Shown here: positions 30,901 through 41,700 of the stretch, in pieces
Layout of the letters: every line of letters starts with the position of its first letter
Numbering within the stretch: position 1 is the first letter of the stretch
Assembly (NCBI RefSeq): GCF_012641745.1
Contig: NZ_WEHZ01000005.1
Span: 62,001 to 126,000, forward strand
Length of the DNA stretch: 64,000 nucleotides
Direction of reading: 5' to 3'
Source of the DNA: Pseudoalteromonas peptidolytica
GTDB taxonomy: Bacteria > Pseudomonadota > Gammaproteobacteria > Enterobacterales > Alteromonadaceae
The notes under the pieces: model-generated
What the model was told of the DNA's origin: nothing
Seen by the model: the letters and a program-made list of their open reading frames with translations, nothing else
Databases searched by the model: none
Position numbers and translations under genes: made by a program

Positions 30901-32776
30901 TAAGCAAATGCAGGCAACGCTCAGTCAATGGCACGACAACGCCGAGTTATTTGCCACCGATACAGATCTGGCAAGCATCGTGGAGCAGCACGCCGCGAGT
31001 CACCCTGAACACACAGCCATATTAACCAGCAGCGGTGACGCGCTGTCTTATGCCGAGCTAAACGGTAAAGCCAATGCCCTTGCCAACCACATCATTGCTC
31101 AGCATCCCAAAGCCCAAGCTGGCCTATTGCCTGCCGATACCCCTATCGCGCTTTACTTTTCTCGCAGCAGCGAGATGCTCATTGCTATGTTGGCTGTGCT
31201 CAAAGCCGGTGGTGCCTATGTCCCTGTTTCACCAGACTACCCCGAAGCTCGGGTTGAATTTATTTTAACCGACACCAATACCGACTTAGTGCTAACGCAG
31301 GAAAGTCACTTACCCTCGCTTAACCCTATGCTTGGAAAAGCAGCGGTGCTCGACGCGAAGGCGCTGTGCGTAAACACCCATGCGCTGGCAGTGGAGCATG
31401 AGAATTTAGTGCGTCCAACGGCTTTGGCTAACTTGGCTTATATCATCTACACCTCAGGAACAACCGGACAACCAAAAGGCGTGATGCTTACTCAGCACAA
31501 TGTGCTTTATTACCTTCATGCCTTAACCCGCCAGTTAGGGGATAAGTATCGCAACATCGACTTTTCGTCTAACTACTGTTTTGACCTGTCAGTCACGACT
31601 ACCTTATGTCCGCTCCTCGCGGGGCAAACCGTGTGTGTCTATGAAGGCGATATTCTTGATGCTGCCGCCTTTAGAGCTCATCTCAGCGCCGCGAATATTG
31701 GTTTTGTAAAAACCACACCGAGTCTTGCCATGGCACTCTTACCTGGTAGCGATGCTCACGTTGATACCCTAATGCTTGGTGGTGAAGCACTGACTGAGCA
31801 GGCCATTGACGCCTTGAGCGGCCATGTTAATGCTATCTTCGACGAATATGGCCCCACGGAAACCACTGTCGGTGCGATGCTAGCACAGGCGTACCCTCGC
31901 CTTCATCAAGGCATAGGTAAAGCCTATCCTAACGTTAATCTTCATGTATTATCTGAGTCGCTCCAGCCCATGCCTATTGGCGCACCGGGTGAGTTGTATA
32001 TTTCAGGTCTTGGGGTTGCCCGTGGTTACTTAAATCGCCCTGAGCTTAATGCCGAGCGCTTTATTGATAACCCGTTTAGTCATGACCCCGGCCATAACAA
32101 ACTCTACAAAACCGGTGACCTTGCCCGCTTCCTAGACAACGGCGACTTGGCGTATCTCGGTCGTAACGATGAGCAGGTAAAAATCCGTGGTTATCGCGTT
32201 GAATTAGGCGAAATTGCCGCTGCTATTGCCAATCAGCAAGGCGTACAAAACGCCGTGGTGATTGATGTGCCTGCACCGCAAGGCAAAGCATTGGCTGCTT
32301 ACCTTGTTGCAGAGCCTACTCTTGAAATTACCGAGTTAAAGCTTGCCCTAAGTGCTGCGTTACCTGAGTACATGGTACCCAGTCACTTTATCCTAGTTGA
32401 ACATATTCCACTCACCGGTAACGGCAAGCTTGACCGTAAGGCTCTGCCCGCACCAGAGCTTCAAGCCGATAACCTCTATGTGGCACCGCGCAGTGCTTTA
32501 GAAACCCAGCTTTGTGAGATTTGGCAGCAGGTACTTGGTCTTGAGCAAGTCGGCATTGAGGATAATTTCTTCCAAATCGGCGGTGACTCTATCTCGGCTA
32601 TCCGGTTGATGAATGCGTGTAATAAGGAGCTGGATTTAAACATCCCAATTTCGGCTTTGTTTGAGCATACCCATATTGCCGCAATCGTCGACAACCTAGA
32701 AACACTGAGCGCCGATATCGAGATCAAAGCAGGCTCGGGATCACAACAAGAACAAACTAATAGCATGAGGATTTAG
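24917..32776 (+). CDS. altL: NRPS modules 2-3: docking-C-A(Val)-T-E-C-A(Asn)-T
   Basis: A 2619-residue dimodular NRPS. Residues about 1-55 form a TubC-like docking domain (WVDYLKANKTVLLDYL). Module 2: C domain of D-accepting type (HHSISDG near 213), A domain code DAFWIGGTFK (valine), T (GGDS near 1070), E (HHVIIDVVSW near 1254). Module 3: D-accepting C (HHVINDG near 1701), A domain code DLTKMGEVGK (asparagine), T (GGDS near 2556) and no E, so L-Asn. The module 3 A domain is nearly identical to the first one of AltM. Three bases separate it from altK; the start ATG has only a weak Shine-Dalgarno. The C-terminal tail ends NSMRI. Confidence 0.93.
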   Translation: MLNLCQSLAKDNIALWANVDKLKIVHGEQGLSQQWVDYLKANKTVLLDYLKSQQVFSEQDFEQLLATERKRASEIRAIYDANSMQKGFVYHHLAQPNDDAYRVQLVIDYHQALDIDAYQQAWILASMRYPALRTAFNWDNEIIQVIKGGAGFTPDHFGFYDFSTLGQIEQQARIDKLIHDDRHTPFDLTKPGLMRFAIVKRSATHFTLIKAEHHSISDGWSFPVMLQTVHQNYGKLVNGEPVIVEEETAYLQTQALYQQNQKSSDAYWQTQKAKFAEPNDINRLLSKNIDQSGSSQIKQAAARELKLSSERYQQLKSFAKQQGLTLNVLMQFAWHKLLQYYCDAEQTIVGTTVSGRELPVDGIHASVGLYINTLPLALEWQEDASITTQLSALKDKIAELNGHSSVSLSQLQEPNTRLFNSLFVFENYPTPAGQDVLKWSFDKMIEKVDYPLTISVVEQQDILLLKLSFCETMLAPSKAQRLLCQMTLVLDAMIADEHQPHSQISLLSADERVPMVEVDEHADYLHATIHELVTQQAQKTPMRIALVENETQLTYQELEQNANRLAAYIKDHVDLSASQRFVGLFCQRSVDMVVAKLAILKAGCAYVPLNPDYPDQRIEYMLSDTQLGLILTQSELRPRIAALVSSCQAHPQITCLDSLVLADAQPVLTDANAHTEAYVIYTSGTTGEPKGVVVPHRGVVSLVQNTDLLNTSEDDVFIHLSNPNFDAATFEIWTPLINGCKLVVAGAQQGAEPDSLSRLIKQHSVSVLWLTRTLFDSLYLQQPTIYDHVRCVITGGEAITPSIVKSILARSARPELIVNGYGPTESTTFTAFYPCAEVDGPVPIGQAINHRQVLLLDKYQNPVPHGATGEIFIAGAGLACGYLNKPEMTASRFIDNPFASEKAKQLGLDKLYKTGDLARWSESGALEFLGRNDHQVKIRGFRIELSEIEAQLNELAQIKVAAVVVFEQAGNKQLAAYIVPENGELDLTAVKQELAQVLPSYMIPSYFEIMSALPVNNNGKLDHKKLPTPTVVDEDNYQAPSSELEKQLCSIWQSVLGLEQVGVNDDFFRVGGDSIVSIQLVSALRKAGFNLQVKDIIDAPNIAAQAYLIQHVSNDTIELRTEQGALSGEFALLPIQQWFFDLALPDPNHWNQAFTLNLPKHIEHYALTQAIQALSAHHDMLRCHFVQTSNGIKQAYQEAIEFEVPLLDATELSNSVLFDELTKLQSHFDLFNGPLWQAALVKTALGNQVFFAFHHVIIDVVSWRVLSQDLQTLLSGKALTDKLTSYRQWVDAIAAYPATHPEQAYYWQQVQQGFTSQPTYSAHSQHSIMLEQETTAKLLREANLGLNTEINDLLLAALNIALCSTFESSVNHIQLEGHGRENIDPCLDVSQTLGWFTSMYPVRLEHHSDVITTIANTKEILRHIPDKGVGYGAFVQADKVSAIRPQVSFNYLGQLNQQQQNQDWQLDDTHAGYVMTKANAQADNTLLLNINGAVRGTALHFDVVSRLTPSQSLAFVEHFEMALRQVINASCELAAQAPQQTPSDLGLNDLSYDHYQALSKRYNIEALYPANSLQQGFIYHAVNFPTDDAYRVQLVMDIEQALEVEHFIHAWRLASVRFPILRTAFDWQECLLQVVCRDASIDDSHFTITDLSSLDEHSQQQAIQEAQAADRQIPFDLSQPGLIRFSLFKRGENLYTLIKTEHHVINDGWSGPLMLQAVAGYYRQLCDGNTPEVQTQQTYLEAQAYYLKNAKKTQAYWQQQQADFNTANDINLLLGGQYDLSQSRIVEQVQSVQFSLQGEAFRSLQHTCQQAGVTLNVALQFAWHKLLQTYSGDNQTIVGSTVSGREIPVNGIEQAVGLFINTLPLVVNWQADASCNDILKAIQKGVAALNSHSDMSLSKLQRDGQRLFHTLFVFENYPTPENTGSWKFRESIEKGDYPLSVVAQSESDRLDFVMHYNAEWLSAARAEWILDQVQAILIQLGERLTQRHQSISLVNKQMQATLSQWHDNAELFATDTDLASIVEQHAASHPEHTAILTSSGDALSYAELNGKANALANHIIAQHPKAQAGLLPADTPIALYFSRSSEMLIAMLAVLKAGGAYVPVSPDYPEARVEFILTDTNTDLVLTQESHLPSLNPMLGKAAVLDAKALCVNTHALAVEHENLVRPTALANLAYIIYTSGTTGQPKGVMLTQHNVLYYLHALTRQLGDKYRNIDFSSNYCFDLSVTTTLCPLLAGQTVCVYEGDILDAAAFRAHLSAANIGFVKTTPSLAMALLPGSDAHVDTLMLGGEALTEQAIDALSGHVNAIFDEYGPTETTVGAMLAQAYPRLHQGIGKAYPNVNLHVLSESLQPMPIGAPGELYISGLGVARGYLNRPELNAERFIDNPFSHDPGHNKLYKTGDLARFLDNGDLAYLGRNDEQVKIRGYRVELGEIAAAIANQQGVQNAVVIDVPAPQGKALAAYLVAEPTLEITELKLALSAALPEYMVPSHFILVEHIPLTGNGKLDRKALPAPELQADNLYVAPRSALETQLCEIWQQVLGLEQVGIEDNFFQIGGDSISAIRLMNACNKELDLNIPISALFEHTHIAAIVDNLETLSADIEIKAGSGSQQEQTNSMRI
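30929..32592 (+). repeat. Intragenic direct repeat, Asn A-domain copy 1 (altL)
   Basis: 1,664 bp matching 34315-35978 at a constant offset of 3,386 bp with no gap. I count about 19 amino acid differences over about 555 residues. It covers the whole A domain from WHDNAELFA through the GGDSI codons of the following T domain, where similarity stops abruptly. Confidence 0.9.
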
Positions 32777-32778
32777 CC

Positions 32779-35700
32779 ATGTTGTCATTGCTCGCTGAAC
32801 TCAAAGATCACAATCTCTCAATCTGGTTGCAAGATGGTGGACTAGAGCTGTCATTTGGCGCGCAAGCGCCAGATGCAGCGCTTATTGCAAAGTTAAAATC
32901 AAACAAAACGCAGTTAATGGATTACCTTGAAGCAAAAGCAGTTTTTTCAAAGGATGCGTTTAACACATTACCAGAATTAAACCGCTATCCGCTTTCGTTT
33001 GCGCAAGAGCGGTTACTCTTTATCGAACGCTTAGAAAGTGGCACCAGCGCTTATCATATTCCCTTTTTGGTGAGACTCTCTGAGCACACCGAACTGACAC
33101 ATTTAGCAAACGCGCTAAGTATCGTGTTAGATAGACATCAAGTACTTCGTAGTGTCTATCGTCAAGATGAGCAAGGCCATGACTATCAAGAGGTATTGAG
33201 CGCCAGTATTGATATTGCGCCGAGCTCAGTGGCTGACTTAGCGGCGCTTAATTCGGCTGTGAAAAAAGCGATCAGTACACCATTTAACTTAGCTGATGAG
33301 CCTATGTTCAAGGTTTGCTGTTGGACGTTGGGCGCTGAACGTTACGTGCTATTTATGTGGCATCACATTGCGTTTGATGGTTGGTCTACAGAAATTTTTA
33401 TGCGTGAACTACATCAAGCCTATTTTATGTTAGCTTCAGGCAAAACGCCTGAGCTACCAACGCTTGAGTTACAGTACAAGGATTACGCCAAATGGCAGCG
33501 CGAGTACCTCAGCGGCGATACCTTAACTACGCTTTTAGCGCACTGGACTGAGGCGCTCTCAGGCGCTGAGCAGCTCGAATTACACTCACCCCTACCACGG
33601 CCAAAGGAATACCAATATCGCGGTGCCGATCATCGTATTCATTTGGGTAAGGAAAGAAGCGAAGCCTTAAAGACCATAGCCAAAAAGCAGCAAACTAGCC
33701 TTTATGTTGTGCTGCTTAGCAGCTGGGCACTGACCTTACAGGCGACCAGTGGTCAGTCAGACTTAGTCATCGGCACCCCATCTGACAACCGCCATCTAAG
33801 TCAGACGCAAAATCTTATTGGCTTTTTGGTCAATAGCTTAGCCCTGCCAGTTCATATTGATAACGCACTCGACTTTAATGCCTTAGTGCAACAAGTGCAC
33901 CAAACTCTAAAAGCGGCCAAAGCACACCAAGATTTACCATTTGATAAATTGGTCGACGCTCTGAAATTACAACGAGATCCGTCTCGCCATCCGCTATTTC
34001 AGATGATGTTTTCACTTGAGCAGTTTAAAAATAATAGTGATGACAACAGTCAACAGCTATTTACGCCTGTGGATGAGTCACAAATAAAAGCGCTCCATAA
34101 AGTCGCGAAGTTCGACATTAGTTTACTGCTACAAAATGGTGACGAAGAAGTATTTGGTGATATTAACTACGCCACCGCACTATTTCCCAGTGACTGGATC
34201 GCAACCCTTGCTGAGCGCTTTATTAATATTATCGATCAGGTAATCGCCAGAACCGCACAGCCACTTGCAAAAGTAGCGCTACAAAATAAATTGGAGACTG
34301 ACACACTTCGTACTTGGCACGACAACGCCGAGTTATTTGCCAGCGATACAGATCTGGCAAGCATCGTGGAGCAGCATGTCGCGAGTCACCCTGAACACAC
34401 AGCCATATTAACCAGCAGCGGTGACGCGCTGTCTTATGCCGAGCTAAACGGTAAAGCCAATGCCCTTGCCAACCACATCATTGCTCTGCACCCCAAAGCC
34501 CAAGCTGGCCTATTGCCTGCCGATACCCCTATCGCGCTTTACTTTTCTCGCAGCAGCGAGATGCTCATTGCTATGTTGGCTGTGCTCAAAGCCGGTGGTG
34601 CCTATGTCCCTGTTTCACCAGACTACCCCGAAGCTCGGATTGAATTTATTTTAACCGACACCAATACCGACTTGGTGCTAACGCAGGAAAGTCACTTACC
34701 CTCACTTAATCCTGTGCTTAGAAAAGCAGCGGTGCTCGGCGCGAAGGCGCTGTGCGTAAACACCCATTCATTGGCGGTAGAGCACAAGAACTTAGTGCGT
34801 CCAACGGCGTTGGCTAACTTGGCTTATATCATCTACACCTCAGGAACAACCGGACAACCCAAAGGCGTGATGCTCACTCAGTACAATGTGCTTTATTATC
34901 TTCATGCCTTAACCCACCAGTTAGGGGATAAGTATCGTAACATCGACTTTTCGTCTAACTACTGTTTTGACCTGTCAGTCACGACCACCTTATGTCCGCT
35001 CCTCGCGGGGCAAACCGTGTGTGTCTATGAGGGAGATATTCTTGATGCTGCCGCCTTTAGAGTTCACCTCAGCGCCGCGAATATTGGTTTTGTAAAAACC
35101 ACACCGAGTCTTGCCATGGCGCTATTGCCTGGCAGCGATGCTCACGTTGATACCCTAATGCTTGGCGGTGAAGCACTGACTGAGCAGGCCATTGACGCCT
35201 TAAGCGGCCATGTTAATGCTATCTTCGACGAATATGGCCCCACGGAAACCACTGTCGGTGCGATGCTGGCACAAGCGTACCCTCGCCTTCATCAAGGCAT
35301 AGGTAAAGCCTATCCTAACGTTAATCTTCATGTATTATCTGAGTCGCTCCAGCCCATGCCTATTGGCGCACCGGGTGAGTTGTATATTTCAGGTCTTGGG
35401 GTTGCCCGCGGTTACTTAAATCGCCCTGAGCTTAATGCCGAGCGCTTTATTGATAACCCGTTTAGTCATGACCCCGCCCATAGCAAACTCTACAAAACCG
35501 GTGATCTAGCCCGTTTCCTAGACAACGGCGACTTGGTGTATCTCGGTCGTAACGATGAGCAGGTAAAAATCCGTGGTTATCGCGTTGAATTAGGTGAAAT
35601 TGCCGCTGCCATTGCCAATCAGCAAGGCGTACAAAACGCCGTGGTGATTGATGTACCTGCACCGCAAGGCAAAGCATTGGCCGCCTACCTTGTTGCAGAG

Positions 35701-38700
35701 TCTACTCTTGAAATTACCGAGTTAAAGCTTGCCCTGAGTGCTGCATTACCAGAGTACATGGTGCCCAGTCACTTTACCCTAGTTGAACATATTCCACTCA
35801 CCGGTAACGGCAAGCTTGACCGTAAGGCTCTGCCTGCACCAGAGCTTCAAGCCGATAACAACTATGTGGCACCGCGCAATGCTTTAGAAACCCAGCTTTG
35901 TGAAATTTGGCAGCAGGTACTTGGTCTTGAGCAAGTCGGCATTGAGGATAACTTCTTCCAAATCGGCGGCGACTCTATTGTCAGTATTCAGCTGGTTTCA
36001 CGCTTAAGAGAAGCTGGATTAACGGTACAAGTTAAAGAGATATTTGCCGCCCCAACTCCGGCGCGGCTGGCAAAACTTATCAATGCCAATGGCGATAAGC
36101 AGGTTGAGATAAAAACCGAACAAGGCCAGCTTGAAGGCGAGTTCGATCTGCTGCCTATCCAGCAGTGGTTCTTTGCCAATCAGTTTGCTCATCCCGCACA
36201 TTTTGCCCAAACTTTTGCCACTGTAATGCCAAATACAATCAGTGACGAGCAATTAGTCGAACTCTTGTCCGCATTGGCTGAGCAACACGATGTGCTTCGC
36301 CTAGTGTTCAATCAAAAGACAGCGCACTTTACCCAACAGTACCAACAAAATAGCACCATGGCGCCTTTGGCTAGGCTCGATGCAGATACACTCAGTGACG
36401 ATGAACTTGCCAAACAGTTAACCCGTTTGCAATCACAGTTTGCGTTAAATTCAGGCCCGTTATGGCAGCCAATTCGCGTCAAACGCCAAGGCCAAGATGT
36501 ATTGGTACTGGCCTTCCATCACTTGATCATTGATTTTGTCTCTTGGCGGATCCTAATTGAGGATTTAAATAGCCTTTATCAAGGCAAAAAATTAGCACAA
36601 AAAACCTCAAGTTATCGCCAGTGGGTTGAGACCTTAGCCCAATATGCACAGGTTCAATCTGAACAAATTAACTACTGGCAGGAAGTACTTGATACTTGCC
36701 AAACGCACTTAACAGCCAAGAGCACACCGAAAAACCGAGTGATTAAACTAGATTCTGCATTCACGCAACCGTTGCTATTTGAGGCTAATCAGGGTTATCA
36801 CACCGAGCCTAGGGATCTTGTTGTTGCCGCGCTATCACTGACACTTGCTCATATTACTGGTAGTAACAATCAGGTTATTGCCCTTGAAGGGCATGGTCGT
36901 GAGCACATTGCAGAAGACATTGACCATTCACGCACTGTTGGTTGGTTTACATCATTATATCCACTGGCACTCCATGCAGGTGAAAGCCTCGAAAACGCTA
37001 TCGTCAATGCTAAGGAGCAGCTGCGTTACTTACCAGATAACGGCGTTGCTTTTGGTCAGTTTTATTTTGCCAAACAGGTAACCGGTGCTTTGCCAAGCGT
37101 TGCATTCAACTATTTAGGCCAAATCGGTGGCACAAAAGCGCAACAACCTAGTGGCGACTTCTACTTAACCGAGGCCATTACTGGTCAACAAGTCGCCGCC
37201 GAGAATAACGGTCATTATGTGTTGGATATCAACGCAGCTATTATTCATGGTCAACTTGTGTTGAATTGCACCACAGCATTATCAGATGAACAATTTGCTC
37301 TGTTCCAAAGCCAATTCACCGCCAGCCTTAAAGCGGTGATCGATAAAGCATTGAGCACCAAAGCGCTTGGTGCCAAACACACACCGAGCGACTATAACCT
37401 GACGGGTATCAGCTTCAGCCATTTAGATGCACTTTGCACACGCTACGACCTAGCCGCAGTTTATCCTGCAACAAACTTGCAGCAAGGCTTTATCTTCCAC
37501 CAGCTTAACAACCCCGCAGACACCGCTTATCGCGTGCAGTCACAGATGCAGTATTTCGACAAAATTGACTCCTCACTCTACTTACGAGCATGGCAGCTAA
37601 CCTCACTACAATATCCAGCACTGCGCTGCGCCTTTGATGTTGAAGAAACCATGCTACAGCTTATCGTTAATCACACTTGTGTTGATGATGATAACTTTAG
37701 TGTGATTGATATGAGTCAATATGCTCAGGATGAACAAGAGCAGCACATCGCAGCGCTGGCAAAAGAAACGCTCGCCCAGCCGTTTAATTTTGCAAGACCG
37801 GGACTATTTAACCTGCATTTGGTCAAACGCGGTGAAACCCATTATCACTTAATAAAGACTGAGCATCACAGCATTTGTGATGGCTGGAGCGGCCCACTCG
37901 TTATGCAGACCGTTCACCAGAACTACACGCAATTACTACAAGGTCGAGCCCCTGTTTTTCAGGTGGATAATGCTTATTTAGATGCCCATGCTTACCTAAG
38001 AGACAACCAAGCCGCCACCAAAGCTTTTTGGCAAAATCATGTCGCTGATTTATCACAGGCAAACGATCTGAATACCTTGTTTAGTCACTCAACAGATTTA
38101 GAAACACTGCGTCATAACCACGACCCACAGACACGACATTTTACTTTGCCAAACGAAATGTTAAGTAAGTTGCAACAAGTGTGTCAACAACACTCGGTCA
38201 CACTCAATGCTGCGGTTCAATTTGCTTGGCATAAGCTTATCCAAATTTATACGCGCGACGAATTTACGCTGGTAGGTACAACTATCGCAGGCCGTGACTT
38301 ACCAATTGACGGGATCGCGCAAAGTGTTGGTGCTTATATTAATACGTTACCGCTTTATCTTGATTGGCCTACCGATACCACCATCGCGCAACAACTTGAG
38401 AAGATCCAAACGGCCATTTTAGACTTAAATAGTCATGCGAATGTGTCACTCGCGTCGCTACAACAAGGCGGAAACCGCCTATTCCAAAGCTTGGTCGTTT
38501 TCGAAAATTACCCCAGTCTTGAAAACGAACAAGCTGAGGCACAGCAAGCTCGCTGGCAGTTTGACGCTGCGCCAGAACACGTTGAGTACCCATTGGCGTT
38601 AATCGCAAAAGAGCAAGGCACCTTACAACTTGAACTAATGTATGACGCCAATTTTCTCAGCGCTCAGCGCATAGAGCAATTACAAAACCAACTACTGCTT

Positions 38701-41700
38701 ATCCTTGAGCAGATTGCTGTAGATCCTCACCTACTACACAATCATATTGAAATAATTACTGCTGAAGAAAAAGCTCGTATTCTTAATGAATGGAACCACA
38801 CTGAGCGTGCACTATGCAAGTTCAATAGTTTCAATGATTTACTGCGCAATCAGGTCGAGAATACCCCCGATACAGTCGCTGTAGTTTGCCACGATAAACA
38901 CTTAAGTTATGAAGCGCTCAATCAGCAAGCTTGTCAGCTGGCGCAGCAGCTGTTGCACTACAAGGCTGAGATATATGGTCATGAGTACCAAGGGGATTTT
39001 CCAGTATTGTTGATGCACGAAAAACAGCTGGACTCGATTGTCGCTATCCTCGCTATTCTCAAAGCTGGCGGTGGTTACGTTCCAATCTCACCGGAGTTTC
39101 CTGACTCAAGAATTGACTATATTGCCAAAGACTGTAATGCAAAAATCGTGATCACTCAGTCTCAGTGGCTAAATAAACTAGCAAGCTCACCATTAGCTGC
39201 TCTGGACTATCTAGTCAGTGACACGCCATTACATGAAGCCACCGTAGAGCCCAATATACCTGTTCAACCATCTGATCTGGCATATATTATTTATACCTCA
39301 GGAACCACTGGCAATCCAAAAGGCGTAGAGATAAGCCACGAAGCATTGTTAAATTATGCTACTGATGACCACTTTATCGACGCTACCTTGCTAAACAATG
39401 TGCTTAGCCTGTCAAGCATTACCTTTGATGCCTTCATTTTTGATTGCTTTGTAACGCTTTGTCATGGAGCAACGTTACATCTGATAGACAAACATACCCA
39501 ACTTGATCCAACCAAACTCGTAAACTATTGCCTGCAAAATCAAGTTGATACCTGCTTCGTCACAACTGCACTATTCAACCGTTTAGCCAACGAAGATTTT
39601 TTTGTGCACGCAGGACTGAAACAAATTAACTTTGGGGGTGAAGCTGCTGACTTGACTATGGTTGAGCAAGTAAAAAGTCAAGCCCCCAATCTCAGTCTCT
39701 ATCACGCTTATGGCCCTACGGAAACAACCGTCTATGCAACATGCTGTTTACTCAATGACACCACTCAAGGCGCGCCTATCGGCCGTGCTACAGCTAATAA
39801 ATCTGCTTACGTGTTGTCACCTACAGGTAAATTACTGCCGCCAGGTGTCGCAGGAGAGCTGTATATTGGCGGTGCAGGTATGGCGAGGCGCTATTTACAC
39901 CGCCCAGATTTAACTGAACGAGCATTCTTAATTAACCCATTCGCATCGACTAAGTATCTCGCAAATGGTTGGAACAAAATGTATAAAACGGGCGACTTGG
40001 TTAAGTGGCGGGAAGATGGCCAACTTAACTACGTTGGCCGAAGCGATTTTCAGGTTAAAATTCGCGGCTACCGTATTGAGCTTGGGGAAATTGAAGCTGC
40101 CATTAAACAGCATCCACAGGTAAAAACAACCTTTATAAAGGTAAACGAGCAAGATGGAATTAAACGTATTGTCGCTTACTTAGTACTCGCAAACACTGAG
40201 TCATTCAATGAAGCTGCACTGGAGCAATCGCTGTGTCAACTATTGCCAAGTTATATGCTACCCAGCGCCTATATGGTGTTAGATGCGCTACCTGTAACAA
40301 TGAATGGTAAAATTGATGCTCGTGCGCTGCCAGAGCCAGAGTTTTCTCACGCACAGCACCGCCGAATACCACACACAGCACAAGCAAAACAGATTGCACA
40401 GATTTGGTGTGCGGTACTTGGACTCAAGCAAGTGGGGCTGGATGATAACTTTTTCCATATTGGTGGCGATTCCATTATTAGTATTCAGTTGATGTCCGCG
40501 CTAAAGCGCGCAGGTTATGCCTTATCCACCAAAGACATCTTTACTTATCCCACACTCGACGCACTATGTCAGTTTTTAGCAACGAGTGAACAGGTAATAA
40601 TCAATGCAGAGCAAGGCGAACTTGAGGGTAAGATCCCTCTTCTGCCAATTCAGCAGTGGTTTCTTACCTCTCATTACCAACATAAAGCGCATTTTAATCA
40701 ATCTATAATGCTGGCGCTGCCACATGATATTACACTAGATGCACTAGAAAATGCCCTTGCTCAGCTTCATTGTCACCATGACATATTACGAGCACAGTTT
40801 AGCCAAGGTGAAACATGGCAATCTCAGTATCAAAGCACCAAAAGCTGCCCTGTGCCAAAGCTGATCCACTTAGATACGACTTCCCTTGATGCTGAGCAAA
40901 CGGCACAAGCACTGACCAATATACACGGGCGCTTTGAATTAGGGAGTGGCGCCCTTTGGCAGCCTGTCCTGCTGAACAGTGAAACCTGTGCGCCTAGACT
41001 GGCCATAATTGTCCATCACTTAATCATCGATGGTGTTTCATGGCGGGTGTTTGTTGAAGATCTCAACAATTTGCTCCAAGGAGGCATGCTTGCAGATAAA
41101 ACAAGTAGCTATCGTCAGTGGTCAGAAGTATTAGCCCAACATCCGTTTGAGCCACAAATCCCATACTGGAAAAATGTGCTACATACCCACCAGCCACTCA
41201 ATGCAACAGCTCCACAGCAACACTTTACACATCGCTTCGATAGGCATTTTACCGAGCAGCTTTTACGCCATGCGCCTGCTGGTTTCAATACTGAAATCAA
41301 TGACTTGTTACTGAGTGCATTTGCCAAAGCATGGTGTCACAGCTTCACCACAGACTATTGTCACCTGACATTAGAAGGCCACGGCCGCGAACATTTGAGC
41401 AATGAGATTGATACTTCCAGAACACTTGGCTGGTTTACCAGTATGTTCCCCGTTGCGTTAAAAAATGAGGACGACTTGTCTACCTTGATTATTAGTAGCA
41501 AAGAAACGCTTCGGGCTATTCCAGACAAAGGGCTTGGCTTTAGTGAGCTGGTAAGACGTGGCGAGTTTGCTTTTAGCCAACTGCCCAAAGTAAGCTTCAA
41601 TTATTTGGGACAGCTTGACAACAATAGCGATACTCAGGGTAATGGTATAAGTATGCTAAGCGCTGACTCTGGTAAAGCAAGCAGTGAAGAAAACCGAGAC

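Noticed and set aside
30929..35978. Assembly artefact as cause of the near-identical A domains
   Set aside because: The copies differ at about 19 amino acids plus silent sites, and both flanks are distinct and functional, so it is a real duplication; long reads would confirm.
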